Positions 8,073 through 18,303 are shown, counted from the first letter of the stretch. The stretch is 64,000 nucleotides of DNA from an uncultured Holdemanella sp. (GCF_934754935.1 NZ_CAKVJB010000006.1:6896-70895); one strand, 5' to 3'. Numbers and translations are program-made. Notes: generated by a model not told the origin, from the letters alone.

Positions 8073-9341
8073 CTATTGTTCCACCGTTTCTTTTGTATAT
8101 ATACATCGAGATACAATTGGACTGTTCTTCTTTAAATATTCTTTTTGAAGCCAATCCAAATACGTTCCTGGACTAATGATGCCGCGCACACTCAATACAT
8201 CCGCACCCAATGTTCCTAAAACTAAATCCGTAAAAGAAGCACAATTATCGCCTAAAGCCCAATAAATATGGAATTTACCCCTCTTTACCTTATATAATTT
8301 AGCACCCGTACGATAATGTAAGCGACTTGGATAATCCATTTCATACTCACTAAAACGATCATAGCCATCTTCTTTTTCTATTTTCGTATACCATCTGTAT
8401 CCGTTTAAACGAATCTTTTCAATTTCCTTTTCAATCATTTCATTTTGTTGAGGCGTTGTATAAATACCATATTCAAAAATCGAATTATTCTCAGCCGAAA
8501 TCATATTCGGAATATATTTCTTTAATGGAACCGTAAAAAAGATGCCATCTCCAATTGTTTGATTCAAACGAAAGGAGTCACTATCATAATTTCCATAACT
8601 ATATACAATATTGTCAAACGCAAAACAAATGTGCCCTACCTTTTGAAACCCTTTAGGACCCAAATGCACAATCACTTTTAGACGAACAGGATCATCCATT
8701 TTATACGTATTTAAATCCTCTGGTTTGCCTTCTTCTAAATAATGGTTAATACTCGCTAATGCAGCATCTGGCACAAAAGCACACATAAAAGCAGGAAGCG
8801 TAATTCTCACTTTACGTTTCCACTTATATTTCGTCAAAGGATTAATCCCCTCATACCCATCCCCTAAATAGCGTAAGCCTAGAATCATAAAATAGATTCC
8901 AAATGCCTGCATTAAAAGGTCAGTATGAAAATTTGGATTCAATAGAAGATAGAATCCAAATAAAATATAAATAATAGTAAACACAAAGTTAAAGAACTTC
9001 CCTTTAAAATGATTGATTTTATCAATCACAAGTTGGATAAAACAAGCCGAACCACAAAGAATACAATACCCACCAAAATTCACGCGCAAGATCCATTGTG
9101 GAATATACCGAAAGTTCATTAAGAAAAACATAAACGCAATCGATAAGATGGAAAAGAAAAAGTCTTTGTTTTTTTTATTTTTAACAAAACGAATAAATAG
9201 AGTGACTCCATTCACAAATAGAAACAGAATGGTAACGACTAAGATCCATGTGAAAACTCGATTTGGAATACATATCATGATAGCTCCTGCCACCATTAAA
9301 ATCGTTCCAATCACAAAGTTCATAGCTACATCATAAAACAT
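8073..9341 (-). CDS. membrane protein with DUF308-like helices and a permuted papain-like domain
   Basis: A 422-residue protein. Residues 1-185 contain about six membrane helices resembling DUF308/HdeD. The C-terminal half is soluble and has a His in VGHICFAFDN (about residue 237) and later a Cys in GDNCASFTDLVL (about 385). His before Asn-Cys is the order in circularly permuted papain-like families such as YiiX, LRAT and DUF4105, so a thiol hydrolase or acyltransferase is possible. It lies 3 bases after thiN and directly before the GGDEF gene. The fold assignment rests on two motifs and is tentative; the substrate is unknown. Confidence 0.6.
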   Translation of the reverse strand: MFYDVAMNFVIGTILMVAGAIMICIPNRVFTWILVVTILFLFVNGVTLFIRFVKNKKNKDFFFSILSIAFMFFLMNFRYIPQWILRVNFGGYCILCGSACFIQLVIDKINHFKGKFFNFVFTIIYILFGFYLLLNPNFHTDLLMQAFGIYFMILGLRYLGDGYEGINPLTKYKWKRKVRITLPAFMCAFVPDAALASINHYLEEGKPEDLNTYKMDDPVRLKVIVHLGPKGFQKVGHICFAFDNIVYSYGNYDSDSFRLNQTIGDGIFFTVPLKKYIPNMISAENNSIFEYGIYTTPQQNEMIEKEIEKIRLNGYRWYTKIEKEDGYDRFSEYEMDYPSRLHYRTGAKLYKVKRGKFHIYWALGDNCASFTDLVLGTLGADVLSVRGIISPGTYLDWLQKEYLKKNSPIVSRCIYTKETVEQ

Positions 9342-9344
9342 AGT

Positions 9345-9938
9345 CTACCTCCAATTGGATTGTACACAAAGAAAACGCCCTTCTTCGACACGAACAATGC
9401 CTTTATCATTGACCAAAGAATTACTTGTTGTATAGATTTCCTCAATATGAATACGTCTAGATTGTAACGGATATAAAAATCCAGATAAAGATAATACCCC
9501 TTCTATAATTGGATAAAATGATATATGTCGATACACATTATCAATTTCATATTCCCCTACATTCATAACGGATATCTTTTGATGTTCATCAATCAAAACT
9601 AAATTATTAAAACGATACATTGCCAAACGAATATTGGCAATTGTATGATCGATTCTTCCTTGTATTCCACCATATAAATAGATCGTATCATAATCTTTGC
9701 ACAACCGAATCGCAAGTTCTGAATCCGTTTCATCTTTCATAATCGGATGTCTTTCTATTGGACACGTTATTCGTTTTAAATCTTCCTCATTCAAAGAATC
9801 AAAGTCTCCCACTGCCATTTTGATAGGAAGATTCTGATCTATAATCTTTAAGGCCCCAGCATCAACGCCAATATAATCACAATCATCAATTTTAGGTACA
9901 ACATCAACGAGTGGTGTAATTAAAACAGCACAAGTCAT
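9345..9938 (-). CDS. thiN: thiamine pyrophosphokinase
   Basis: Transfers pyrophosphate from ATP to thiamine to give thiamine diphosphate. The 197-residue length is slightly short for the family. The N-terminal domain has DYIGVDAGALKII and AVGDFDS, and the metal/ATP motif is MKDETDSELAIRL. The product is needed by the pyruvate:ferredoxin oxidoreductase also in this window. Its place after rpe at the end of the prpC-pknB-rsgA-rpe cluster is conserved in many Firmicutes. Confidence 0.9.
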   Translation of the reverse strand: MTCAVLITPLVDVVPKIDDCDYIGVDAGALKIIDQNLPIKMAVGDFDSLNEEDLKRITCPIERHPIMKDETDSELAIRLCKDYDTIYLYGGIQGRIDHTIANIRLAMYRFNNLVLIDEHQKISVMNVGEYEIDNVYRHISFYPIIEGVLSLSGFLYPLQSRRIHIEEIYTTSNSLVNDKGIVRVEEGRFLCVQSNWR

Positions 9939-9940
9939 AT

Positions 9941-10600
9941 TTATGCAAGCATACCTTCAATAGTTTTGGCAATATCATTTTTAAATACGTAGCTACCCGC
10001 AACCAATGTATCACAACCTGCATCCAATGCTGATTTATATGTATCTTGATTGATACCACCATCAATTTCAATACGATATGAAAGATTCAATTCTTCTCGT
10101 TTTTCTTTTAACCACTCTACCTTTTTAAGCATATCAGCCATGAATTTTTGACCACCAAAACCAGGCTCTACACTCATAACTAAAACTAGATCACAAGATT
10201 TTAATACACTTTCAAAAGGTTCAATTGCTGTATTTGGCTTAACCACAATACCGCCTTTTGCCCCTAAAGAATGAATTGTATCCAATAACCCTTGAATACG
10301 ATTTAAATCATTATCTAAAGCTTCTGTATGGAATGTGACTAAATCAGCACCATTTTGAATGAAAATGGGCGCATATTTTTCTGGATCTTGAACCATTAAA
10401 TGCACATCCATAAATAATGGACAAGCTTTTTTAAAACCTTTTAAAATATCAGGTCCAAAAGTTAAGTTTGGTACAAAATGACCATCCATCACATCAAAGT
10501 GTAACCATTTTGCCTTAGATGCCTTTAACTCTTCAAGTTGCGCACTCACATTGGAATAATCCAAAGATAAAATTGAAGGTGCAATTACAATTTCATTCAT
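9941..10600 (-). CDS. rpe: ribulose-phosphate 3-epimerase
   Basis: Interconverts ribulose 5-phosphate and xylulose 5-phosphate in the pentose phosphate pathway. The 219-residue TIM barrel shows the family motifs SILSLDYSN, HFDVMDGHFVPNLTFG, DVHLMVQDPE, VMSVEPGFGGQ and EIDGGIN, with the catalytic Asp residues in the DVMDGH and DGG motifs. It overlaps rsgA by 4 bases (ATGA), pointing to translational coupling. Confidence 0.96.
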   Translation of the reverse strand: MNEIVIAPSILSLDYSNVSAQLEELKASKAKWLHFDVMDGHFVPNLTFGPDILKGFKKACPLFMDVHLMVQDPEKYAPIFIQNGADLVTFHTEALDNDLNRIQGLLDTIHSLGAKGGIVVKPNTAIEPFESVLKSCDLVLVMSVEPGFGGQKFMADMLKKVEWLKEKREELNLSYRIEIDGGINQDTYKSALDAGCDTLVAGSYVFKNDIAKTIEGMLA

Positions 10601-11460
10601 AGTTTCTTACCTCTTTCTTCCATAATATTCTTATAATCCTCATAGATCGACGCATTGATTTCACCCTTATTTACAGCTTCTTTAATACTACAATCCGGCT
10701 CATTTAAATGTTTGCAGTCTTTAAATCGACACGTATGAATATAAGGTTTAAAATCAAGAATACATTCATCTAAATGGGATGTATCTAATCTTGTAAAATC
10801 CAAGCTTGAAAAACCTGGCGTATCCGCCACCAATCCATCACACACAGGATGTAGTTGGCAATAGCGTGTTGTATGCTTACCACGACCTAAAGCTTTTGAG
10901 ATTGCTTGTGTCTGCAATTCGAAATCTGGATTTAAACGATTCAATAAACTACTCTTACCAGCTCCAGATTGACCACATAAAACGGATACCTTACCATTTA
11001 AGATTTCCTGCAATTCTTTATCATCACTACCTGGATTTGAAAATACCACATCATATCCAGCTTTTTTATATTTATCTAAATCCGACAAAATTTCTTCAGA
11101 ATCCTCTAATAAATCCAGTTTTGTGACACAAATCACTGGTTTTACGCCTGCTAAACCTACCAAGAAAATCAAACGATTTAAAAGATGACACGAATAATCA
11201 GGATCTTTTAAACTTGTGACAATCAATGCCTGATCGACATTGGCAATGGCCGGTCTTAAAAGACGATTTGTTCGTGGCAACACTTTATGAATGCGATACG
11301 AATCTTCAATCTTTTCATATTCTACAAAATCTCCTACAACAGGCGTTTGTTGCTGGCGCATCTTACCTCTTGGTTTGGCAATAATTTCTTCTTTTTCATT
11401 TTGAATCGTATATTGATTCGAAATAATTTTTATAATTCTTCCCTGCTGCATATTAATCAT
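10597..11460 (-). CDS. rsgA: ribosome small subunit-dependent GTPase A
   Basis: Circularly permuted GTPase that checks late 30S assembly. The 287-residue protein has an N-terminal OB fold (QQGRIIKIISNQY), then G4 VTKLD, G1 GQSGAGKSSLL, G3 DTPGFSS and a C-terminal zinc-binding stretch CRFKDCKHLNEPDC. The pknB stop overlaps the start, so it is translationally coupled. The ATG 3 codons later (MQQGR) is an alternative start. Confidence 0.95.
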   Translation of the reverse strand: MINMQQGRIIKIISNQYTIQNEKEEIIAKPRGKMRQQQTPVVGDFVEYEKIEDSYRIHKVLPRTNRLLRPAIANVDQALIVTSLKDPDYSCHLLNRLIFLVGLAGVKPVICVTKLDLLEDSEEILSDLDKYKKAGYDVVFSNPGSDDKELQEILNGKVSVLCGQSGAGKSSLLNRLNPDFELQTQAISKALGRGKHTTRYCQLHPVCDGLVADTPGFSSLDFTRLDTSHLDECILDFKPYIHTCRFKDCKHLNEPDCSIKEAVNKGEINASIYEDYKNIMEERGKKL

Positions 11461-13138
11461 AATACAGTGTTACAACACTGTTTGTTCCTTCCTGTACATA
11501 TTCAGTCCCTACATCTGGTGAGACACTAATGACTTTATTACTTCCTGAACCATCTGAAATTTTACTTAAAACAGCCGCAATACCAAGATCATTCAATTCG
11601 TCTTTGGCATCCAATACATCTTTTCCAATCAAATCCGATGGAATCACAATAGAAGGATATGTACTTACGACTAAAGTTATCGTTTTTTTACTATCTGGAT
11701 CAATTCGAGTTCCTGGCGTTAAACCCTTTTGTTTCAAAACAATACCTGGATCTAAATCTTTTTTACCCATGTACTGCACAACAATATTTACATTTGGACA
11801 ATTCTTTTCCAATTCATATTCAGCATCCGCATACGTTCCATCGGTAAAATCTGGTACTAAATATGTCGCACCTTTAGATACAGTTAAAACAATTTTTGTA
11901 TCATTTAAAATAACATCACCCTTTTTATGTGAAGACTTAATGATCTTGCCCTTTTCATATTTATCATTCGCCCTATACACATATGTGACTTTGGAAGTAT
12001 TAAAATGCGCATCCTGCAATGTATCAATCGCATCTTCTTGCGTTTGTCCAATCACATCTGGCATGGTTTGATAGCCTAAAAATCCGCTAATTCGAATAAT
12101 TCCTGTAATACTTGCGACAAGCACTAAGACAACGATTCCAATAATGACAGCTGCTGAAATCATCAATGCAGGAATCCAATTTCTTGGTTTCTTTTCGACT
12201 TTTGTTGGCTCTTCATCCTCAAAATCAAGATGACCATTATCAAATTTCAACAATTCACTTGTTTGATCTTGATCCACTTTAATACGTTTCATATTCCGAT
12301 ATTCATCATCCATGCAATGAATCAAATCATAAAGCATTTCTTTACAAGAAACATAACGATCAGATAGATTTTTAGCCGTCGCCTTTAAAATAATATTCTC
12401 TACCGATTGCGGAATGTTCGGATTAAAATCACGAACATATGGCATTGGCTTACGCAAGTGCTTGATTGCGATTTCGGTTGGTGTTTTTCCTGTAAAAGGA
12501 ACTTTGCCTGTTAATAATTCATAGAATACAATACCCAAAGAATATATATCGACTTGTTCATTGGGTTCTTTTCCCTGTGTTGTTTCAGGAGCTAAGTAGT
12601 GTGCTGAACCCATAACTGTATTATTAAAAGTTAATTGTACGGATCCATTGGCTACCGCAATCCCAAAATCCGTAATTTTTATCGTTCCATCATCCTTAAC
12701 TAAAACGTTTTGCGGTTTAATGTCACGATGAATAATTTTATGTTCATGCGCATGATTTATCGCACTCACTAATTGTTTCATAATGCCTATGGCCTCATCA
12801 ACATCTAAGGCACCGCGCTGCGCAATCAATTCTTTTAATGTTCTTCCGCGAATAAATTCCATAACGATATAGTGCATACCTTCGTATTCACCCACATCAT
12901 ATATATCCACTACATTAGGATGGGATAACCGACTTGCAGCACTTGCCTCACGTTGAAAGCGAACAAGTGCCATCGCATCTTGACTTAATTTATCACGTAG
13001 AACTTTGATTGCGACAATACGATTTAAAATGGTATCTTTTGCCTTATAGACATCCGCCATACCACCTTGTCCAATCAAAGACAAGATTTCATAACGATTC
13101 GCTATCTGTTCCATCATCATATTATTGTTCTCCATCAT
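11453..13138 (-). CDS. pknB: PASTA-domain serine/threonine kinase
   Basis: Membrane kinase (PrkC/PknB/StkP type) that couples muropeptide sensing to growth and division. The 561-residue protein has a kinase domain at about 14-280 (IGQGGMADVYKA, VAIKVL, HRDIKPQN, DFGIA), a TM segment at about 328-352 (MISAAVIIGIVVLVLVASI), and three extracellular PASTA repeats at about 360-428, 429-495 and 496-561. Several Met codons cluster at the start, so the exact initiation site within the first nine residues is uncertain. It overlaps prpC by 17 bases. Confidence 0.95.
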   Translation of the reverse strand: MMENNNMMMEQIANRYEILSLIGQGGMADVYKAKDTILNRIVAIKVLRDKLSQDAMALVRFQREASAASRLSHPNVVDIYDVGEYEGMHYIVMEFIRGRTLKELIAQRGALDVDEAIGIMKQLVSAINHAHEHKIIHRDIKPQNVLVKDDGTIKITDFGIAVANGSVQLTFNNTVMGSAHYLAPETTQGKEPNEQVDIYSLGIVFYELLTGKVPFTGKTPTEIAIKHLRKPMPYVRDFNPNIPQSVENIILKATAKNLSDRYVSCKEMLYDLIHCMDDEYRNMKRIKVDQDQTSELLKFDNGHLDFEDEEPTKVEKKPRNWIPALMISAAVIIGIVVLVLVASITGIIRISGFLGYQTMPDVIGQTQEDAIDTLQDAHFNTSKVTYVYRANDKYEKGKIIKSSHKKGDVILNDTKIVLTVSKGATYLVPDFTDGTYADAEYELEKNCPNVNIVVQYMGKKDLDPGIVLKQKGLTPGTRIDPDSKKTITLVVSTYPSIVIPSDLIGKDVLDAKDELNDLGIAAVLSKISDGSGSNKVISVSPDVGTEYVQEGTNSVVTLYYD

Positions 13139-13862
13139 TCTCCATTAAAATAACTGAACAATTGTCGTATCCACCTGATTGGTTGGCTCTTGCGATCAAT
13201 GTATCCACTTTTTCCTGCAAAGAAAGACTTGGATCATGTACAATATCGGAAATCACTTTCTTTTCAACATATCCATGAAGCCCGTCACTTGAGATCAATA
13301 AATAGTTATATGTATTTTCAATCTTATTGATATCGATACGGAATACATGCCATACACCAAGTGCATTCGTTAAAGTATTTTTTTTAGGATGCGTTTTGGC
13401 CTCTTCACTTGTGATCTTGCCTTCCTTTAAAAGTTGAGCAATTACACTGTGATCTTCACTCATTTGAATCAATTCTCCATTATAATCGGCATAAATTCTT
13501 GAATCTCCCACATTGAAAATAAAGGTTCCAATTTTAGCTACAATTACACCAACAGCCGTTGTTCCCATACCTCTTTCGTTCGGATTTTTTAAACTTTTAG
13601 CATAAATAAAATCATTCGCCTGATTTAAATTTTCACGAATCCAATTATCAACCTGTCGATCTTTATTAAACTTAGGAGCCTTCATAAAAGCTTCATACAT
13701 CGTCATGACCGCTGTATGACTGGCCACTTCTCCTGCCTTTGCCCCACCAATACCATCACAGACGATGGCCATCCATTCATCATTGTCATTATGAGCAATA
13801 CAATAATCATCTTCATTTAATTTTCTTACAAGACCTACATTCGTATTCGCAAAAACTTTCAT
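13122..13862 (-). CDS. prpC: PP2C-type serine/threonine phosphatase
   Basis: Metal-dependent phosphatase that reverses PknB phosphorylation. The 246-residue protein shows the PP2C metal motifs VCDGIGGAKAGEVAS, MGTTAVGVI, FNVGDSRIY, LLISSDGLHGY and GYDNCSVIL. It lies 4 bases after rlmN and overlaps the kinase gene, the usual Firmicutes arrangement. Confidence 0.95.
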   Translation of the reverse strand: MKVFANTNVGLVRKLNEDDYCIAHNDNDEWMAIVCDGIGGAKAGEVASHTAVMTMYEAFMKAPKFNKDRQVDNWIRENLNQANDFIYAKSLKNPNERGMGTTAVGVIVAKIGTFIFNVGDSRIYADYNGELIQMSEDHSVIAQLLKEGKITSEEAKTHPKKNTLTNALGVWHVFRIDINKIENTYNYLLISSDGLHGYVEKKVISDIVHDPSLSLQEKVDTLIARANQSGGYDNCSVILMENDGEQ

Positions 13863-13866
13863 CGAC

Positions 13867-14910
13867 TTAGATTCCTTCCTTTTTAATTTCCTTAATTCTT
13901 AACTGACCACAAGCTGCATCAATATCATTACCATGTTCTTTTCGAATTGTGCAACGCACATGATTTTTCATCAATAAATCATAGAAGACCATTGCCTCAT
14001 CATGCGTAACGGATTTAAAGCCTTTTTCATCCACCGCATTATATGGAATCAAATTCACATAGGCATTCATTCCATGCAAAAGCTTCGATAATTGTTTGGC
14101 ATGTTCAGGACGATCATTAACACCCTTTAATAAAATATATTCAAATGTCAAACGACGATTATTTTCCTTACCATAATATTGAATGGCTTCCATTAATTCC
14201 TTCAATGGATATGCATGGTTGACTGGCATCAATTGATCACGCAATTCATCATTTGGTGCATGTAAACTAATGGCCAAATTGTATTGTGTGTGTTCATTCG
14301 CAAAATCATAGATTCTAGGTACAATTCCACAAGTCGAAATTGTGATATGTCTTGAACCAATACCTAAACCACGATCATGATTCACCGTTGCTAAAAAATT
14401 CATAACATTGTCATAGTTATCAAATGGCTCTCCTGTTCCCATGACAACAATGTGTGATAGGCGTAGGTTATCTTTATCCAATTCCTTTTGAACATACATA
14501 ACTTGGGCTACCATTTCCCCACTTGTTAGATCTCTTTTTTTCTTTGTTAAACCACTTGCACAAAATGCACACCCCATATTACATCCAACTTGACTTGAAA
14601 CACATACACTTCTTCCATAGTCAAAGACCATCATAACACTTTCTAATAGGGCTCCATCACTTGTTTTAAATAAGAATTTTGTCGTTCCATCATGTGAAAC
14701 TTGTTTTTTTATTAATTCTAAAGGATTCACAATAAAATCTTTCTTCAAGATTTCTCTTGTTTCCTTTGATACATTCGTCATTTCATCAATATCAAATACG
14801 CGGTTACGATATAACCATTGAAAAATTTGATGTCCACGATAAGATTTCCATCCATGATCCAATGCATATTCGCACATTTGATCGTAATTTAAATTGTATA
14901 AACTTTCCAA
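13867..14910 (-). CDS. rlmN: dual-specificity 23S rRNA (A2503)/tRNA (A37) C2-methyltransferase
   Basis: Radical-SAM methyltransferase. The 347-residue protein has the cluster motif GCNMGCAFCASG (CxxxCxxC), the SAM-binding GTGEPFDNYDN and the C-terminal Cys in IDAACGQLR that carries the methyl intermediate. It lies between rsmB and prpC as in many Firmicutes. The ATG follows AGGTGC, a usable RBS. Confidence 0.96.
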   Translation of the reverse strand: MESLYNLNYDQMCEYALDHGWKSYRGHQIFQWLYRNRVFDIDEMTNVSKETREILKKDFIVNPLELIKKQVSHDGTTKFLFKTSDGALLESVMMVFDYGRSVCVSSQVGCNMGCAFCASGLTKKKRDLTSGEMVAQVMYVQKELDKDNLRLSHIVVMGTGEPFDNYDNVMNFLATVNHDRGLGIGSRHITISTCGIVPRIYDFANEHTQYNLAISLHAPNDELRDQLMPVNHAYPLKELMEAIQYYGKENNRRLTFEYILLKGVNDRPEHAKQLSKLLHGMNAYVNLIPYNAVDEKGFKSVTHDEAMVFYDLLMKNHVRCTIRKEHGNDIDAACGQLRIKEIKKEGI

Positions 14911-14941
14911 AATAGCACCTCAATTTCTGCCTTTCATTATA

Positions 14942-16135
14942 TCATTTACGCACTAGTTTTGCCATATAGAAGCCATCTTGTGTCGCATCGCTAAAGATTG
15001 TTTTTTCTTCGACTAAACTAAACTCTTCATGTGCCTTCAAAAACTTCTCAATCTGTTTTTCATTCTCTTTTTTATTCATTGTACAAGTTGAATAAACTAA
15101 AGTTCCACCAACCTTAACATATTGACATACATTTGAAAGTATAGAATATTGTAAAGGAATCAATGTATCCATATCTTCTGGGACCATATGTAATTTAATG
15201 TCTGGTTTTCTAGATAGTACACCATAGCCAGAACAAGGTACATCACATAAAATGCGATCATATAAAGCAGAACTTTTCAATGTTGTCGCATCCTGTACAC
15301 CTGCATGTATAATATCGATTCCTAATCGTTTGGCATCCTTTTCAATCAAGTCTTTACGATGGGCATGCAAATCATACGCATCAATATGCCCTTGATTATG
15401 CATCCTTTCTGCCATGGCCATACTTTTTGTTCCTGGAGCTGCACAACAATCTAGAATCGTTTCATTTTCTTGCGGATCTACAAACTTTGCAATTTCAAAA
15501 CTACCCTCATCTTGTGCACTCATATAGCCTTTTTGATAGTATGTATGATGAAAATAGTCATTTCCTTTATAGATATACAATGGGTCTTGAATACAATCAA
15601 ATGTATCCCTATCAAAATCCGATTCATTTGTGTTTAATACATTTCGACGAACATACATCGGTAAAATGTTCACACTAGCACTGGCCATCACTAAAGCTTT
15701 TTCTTGTCCATATTGAGAAATCCACATCTTATATAGCCAATCGGGTAAAGAATATTTCAAAGCCACATTATCGGTTTCAATGGGTTTTACCTTATGTAGC
15801 ACCGCATTTGTAAGTCCAGCATATTTCACATTGATTTTTTTGGCAATATTGACCGCATCATTGACAATCGCATAGCTTGGCACTTTATCCAAAAACAACA
15901 ATTGATATGTACTCATTGTAAGTAATACATCCATTTTTGGATGTAATGTATTCTTCACATACTTTGACCAACACGCTTTACAATATCGATAGTTTTGAAT
16001 CGTACCATAAAAGATTCTTGTGGCCAAAGCACGATCTTTTTCATCCACTTCGTGCAAGTGATTTCTCAAATATAAATTGGAATATACTTCTTTATTTACC
16101 ACTTCATCTAAAGCTTTCCATATCCACTTTCTCAT
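14942..16135 (-). CDS. rsmB: 16S rRNA (cytosine-967) C5-methyltransferase
   Basis: Methylates C967 of 16S rRNA. The 397-residue protein has an N-terminal NusB-like helical domain and a C-terminal Rossmann fold with SAM motif LDCCAAPGTKSMAMAE, catalytic DVPCSGYGVLSRKPD and second Cys in VYSTCTMNKKEN. It starts one base after the priA stop. The fmt gene that usually separates priA and rsmB is absent here. Confidence 0.94.
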   Translation of the reverse strand: MRKWIWKALDEVVNKEVYSNLYLRNHLHEVDEKDRALATRIFYGTIQNYRYCKACWSKYVKNTLHPKMDVLLTMSTYQLLFLDKVPSYAIVNDAVNIAKKINVKYAGLTNAVLHKVKPIETDNVALKYSLPDWLYKMWISQYGQEKALVMASASVNILPMYVRRNVLNTNESDFDRDTFDCIQDPLYIYKGNDYFHHTYYQKGYMSAQDEGSFEIAKFVDPQENETILDCCAAPGTKSMAMAERMHNQGHIDAYDLHAHRKDLIEKDAKRLGIDIIHAGVQDATTLKSSALYDRILCDVPCSGYGVLSRKPDIKLHMVPEDMDTLIPLQYSILSNVCQYVKVGGTLVYSTCTMNKKENEKQIEKFLKAHEEFSLVEEKTIFSDATQDGFYMAKLVRK

Positions 16136-16136
16136 G

Positions 16137-18230
16137 CTATTCCTCCATCATAATTGGATGCATATTCACATCCACAATCTGTTTTGTTTCATCTAAATAA
16201 TCTCGAACAAGCTTATGCAGCAACTTATCGTCCTTTGATTTTAAAATCAAGCGAACACGATGTTTCTTTTGTTGCATACGAATTTCAATTGGGCCTAAAA
16301 CTCGTAGTGAAGAAAAATACTCTTTCGCGCCATTTGCCATCTTATAAGCTTCCTTTAAATCAAAATGCGTAAACACCAAGGTACATAAATATACATATGG
16401 TGGATACATACCTAAATGGCGATAGCGCATTTCTTGATTAAAAAACATCTTATAATCATGCATCTTAACACATTGCATCACAAAATGATTGGGATCAAAA
16501 GTTTGAATCATGACTTCACCTTTTAACTTTCCTCGACCACTTCTTCCACTTGCCTGTTCTAACATTTCATAAGCCGTTTCACTCGCTCTATAATCATTTC
16601 TACAAAGCGTGGCATCCGCATTTAAAATACCTACTAGAGTTACTCTTTCAAAATCAAGTCCTTTTGCGACCATTTGTGTACCAATCAATAAATCGCCTGA
16701 CTCCTCAAATTCTTTTAACAACTTTTCATGCGCATTCTTTTTTCGCGTGCTATCCGCATCCATACGAACGACATGATGATCCTTAAAAATTTCAACGATC
16801 TGTTCTTCTAATCGCTCTGTACCCATACCGGCCTTAAAGTAATTCTTCGAATGACAACTTGGACATTCTTCTATAAATGGAAATTGCCTTCCACAACAGT
16901 GACAAACTAAGGCATTTTGATTTTTATGATACGTTAAGGCTACGCCACAATCTGGACATATACGAACGTGTCCACAATCGCTGCAGCGAACAACAGGAAG
17001 ATACCCTCTTCGATTTAAAAGTAAAATAACCTGTTCTTTTCTAGAAAGACGTTCATGAATAGCTTGAAGTAATGTTTCAGATAGGCCATTTGTGACTCTT
17101 TCTTTTTTCATATCCACCAAACAAATTTCAGGCATTTCATGAATGCGATTTTTAAGTTCGATCAATTCATATATATTTTTATAGGCTCTTGCGTATGATT
17201 CTAAAGAAGGTGTGGCACTTGCCAAAACAACTTTACACTTATGATAAGCCGCACGAAATAACACAATATCTCGTGTGTGATAGCGTGGTGTATTGTCTTG
17301 TTTATAGCTTGAATCATGTTCTTCATCCATTAAAATCAATCCTAATGAAGTAAATGGCATAAAACAAGCACTGCGCGTACCTACCACAATATCGACTTTA
17401 TGATCTTTCACTAAATTATATTGTTCCAACTTTTCTTGTGCATTTAATCCAGAATGATAGATCGCAATCTTTTGTTTAAAACGAGCCTGCACTCTTTGTA
17501 TCATCATGGGTGTCAAACCAATTTCAGGAACAAGAAATAGCACTTGTTTTCCAGATGCTAAAACATCTTCGGCAAGCCTTAAAAAGACTTCGGTTTTACC
17601 AGAACCCGTCACACCATGTAGTAAAGAGACAGTCTTATCGGTATTTTGAATGGTTTTAATGGCACATTCTTGTTCAGAAGTTAATGAATGAATCACATCC
17701 GCAATTTCACGAACAGAAGTATTTGAATCTTTAATTCGTTTTTCAATTGTAATATAGCCTTTATCCAATAATACTTTTGCGATCGATGGACTCACTTTTC
17801 TAAGTTCACTCATCTTACATGGATAGCTAAAACTAGATAAAACTTCTTTTTGTCGGGAAGTTAAAGGTAAATCCGAATCATTCAATATCGCATAGTCTTC
17901 ATAGATAATTTTTGAATGATTACTAGATGGACGAAGTGCTGGTGGTAACATCGTTTTATAACAAGTTACTTTTGAACTCGCATAAAAATCAGCCATATAA
18001 TTTGCCAATAACTTGAGTTCATTATTCAATAATGGCTTATCATCTATGACTTCAATAACAGGTTTAATATTTTTAAAATCGCTTTCTACATCGACCTCTT
18101 CGACAAATCCTACAAGTGTTCGATTGTTGAATTCAACACGGACACGACATCCAACTTCAACATCTTGATCACAAGAATAAGTAAAAGTATTACGTAGGCG
18201 ATTATATTCTACATATACATTAATCAGCAT
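16137..18230 (-). CDS. priA: primosomal protein N' (replication restart helicase)
   Basis: 3'-5' DNA helicase that reloads the replisome at stalled forks. The 697-residue protein has an N-terminal DNA-binding domain, Walker A LHGVTGSGKTEVF (about residue 205), the DEEH box LILMDEEHDSSYK, zinc-binding Cys pairs in CSDCGHVRICPDCG and CHCCGRQF, and helicase motif QASGRSGRGKLKGEV. It is the first gene of the 18230-9345 cluster. Confidence 0.96.
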   Translation of the reverse strand: MLINVYVEYNRLRNTFTYSCDQDVEVGCRVRVEFNNRTLVGFVEEVDVESDFKNIKPVIEVIDDKPLLNNELKLLANYMADFYASSKVTCYKTMLPPALRPSSNHSKIIYEDYAILNDSDLPLTSRQKEVLSSFSYPCKMSELRKVSPSIAKVLLDKGYITIEKRIKDSNTSVREIADVIHSLTSEQECAIKTIQNTDKTVSLLHGVTGSGKTEVFLRLAEDVLASGKQVLFLVPEIGLTPMMIQRVQARFKQKIAIYHSGLNAQEKLEQYNLVKDHKVDIVVGTRSACFMPFTSLGLILMDEEHDSSYKQDNTPRYHTRDIVLFRAAYHKCKVVLASATPSLESYARAYKNIYELIELKNRIHEMPEICLVDMKKERVTNGLSETLLQAIHERLSRKEQVILLLNRRGYLPVVRCSDCGHVRICPDCGVALTYHKNQNALVCHCCGRQFPFIEECPSCHSKNYFKAGMGTERLEEQIVEIFKDHHVVRMDADSTRKKNAHEKLLKEFEESGDLLIGTQMVAKGLDFERVTLVGILNADATLCRNDYRASETAYEMLEQASGRSGRGKLKGEVMIQTFDPNHFVMQCVKMHDYKMFFNQEMRYRHLGMYPPYVYLCTLVFTHFDLKEAYKMANGAKEYFSSLRVLGPIEIRMQQKKHRVRLILKSKDDKLLHKLVRDYLDETKQIVDVNMHPIMMEE

Positions 18231-18256
18231 GCATCTATTATAGCATTAATCTGGAT

Positions 18257-18284
18257 TTGACATTGATATTTATTTTGGTATATT
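18257..18284 (+). promoter_or_regulatory. strong promoter of the frameshifted small ORF
   Basis: TTGACA (18257-18262), 16-base spacer, TATATT (18279-18284), then RBS AAGGAG at 18292-18297 before the ATG at 18304. A complete expression signal in front of a broken ORF. Confidence 0.65.
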
Positions 18285-18303
18285 TGAACATAAGGAGATA
18301 GGT

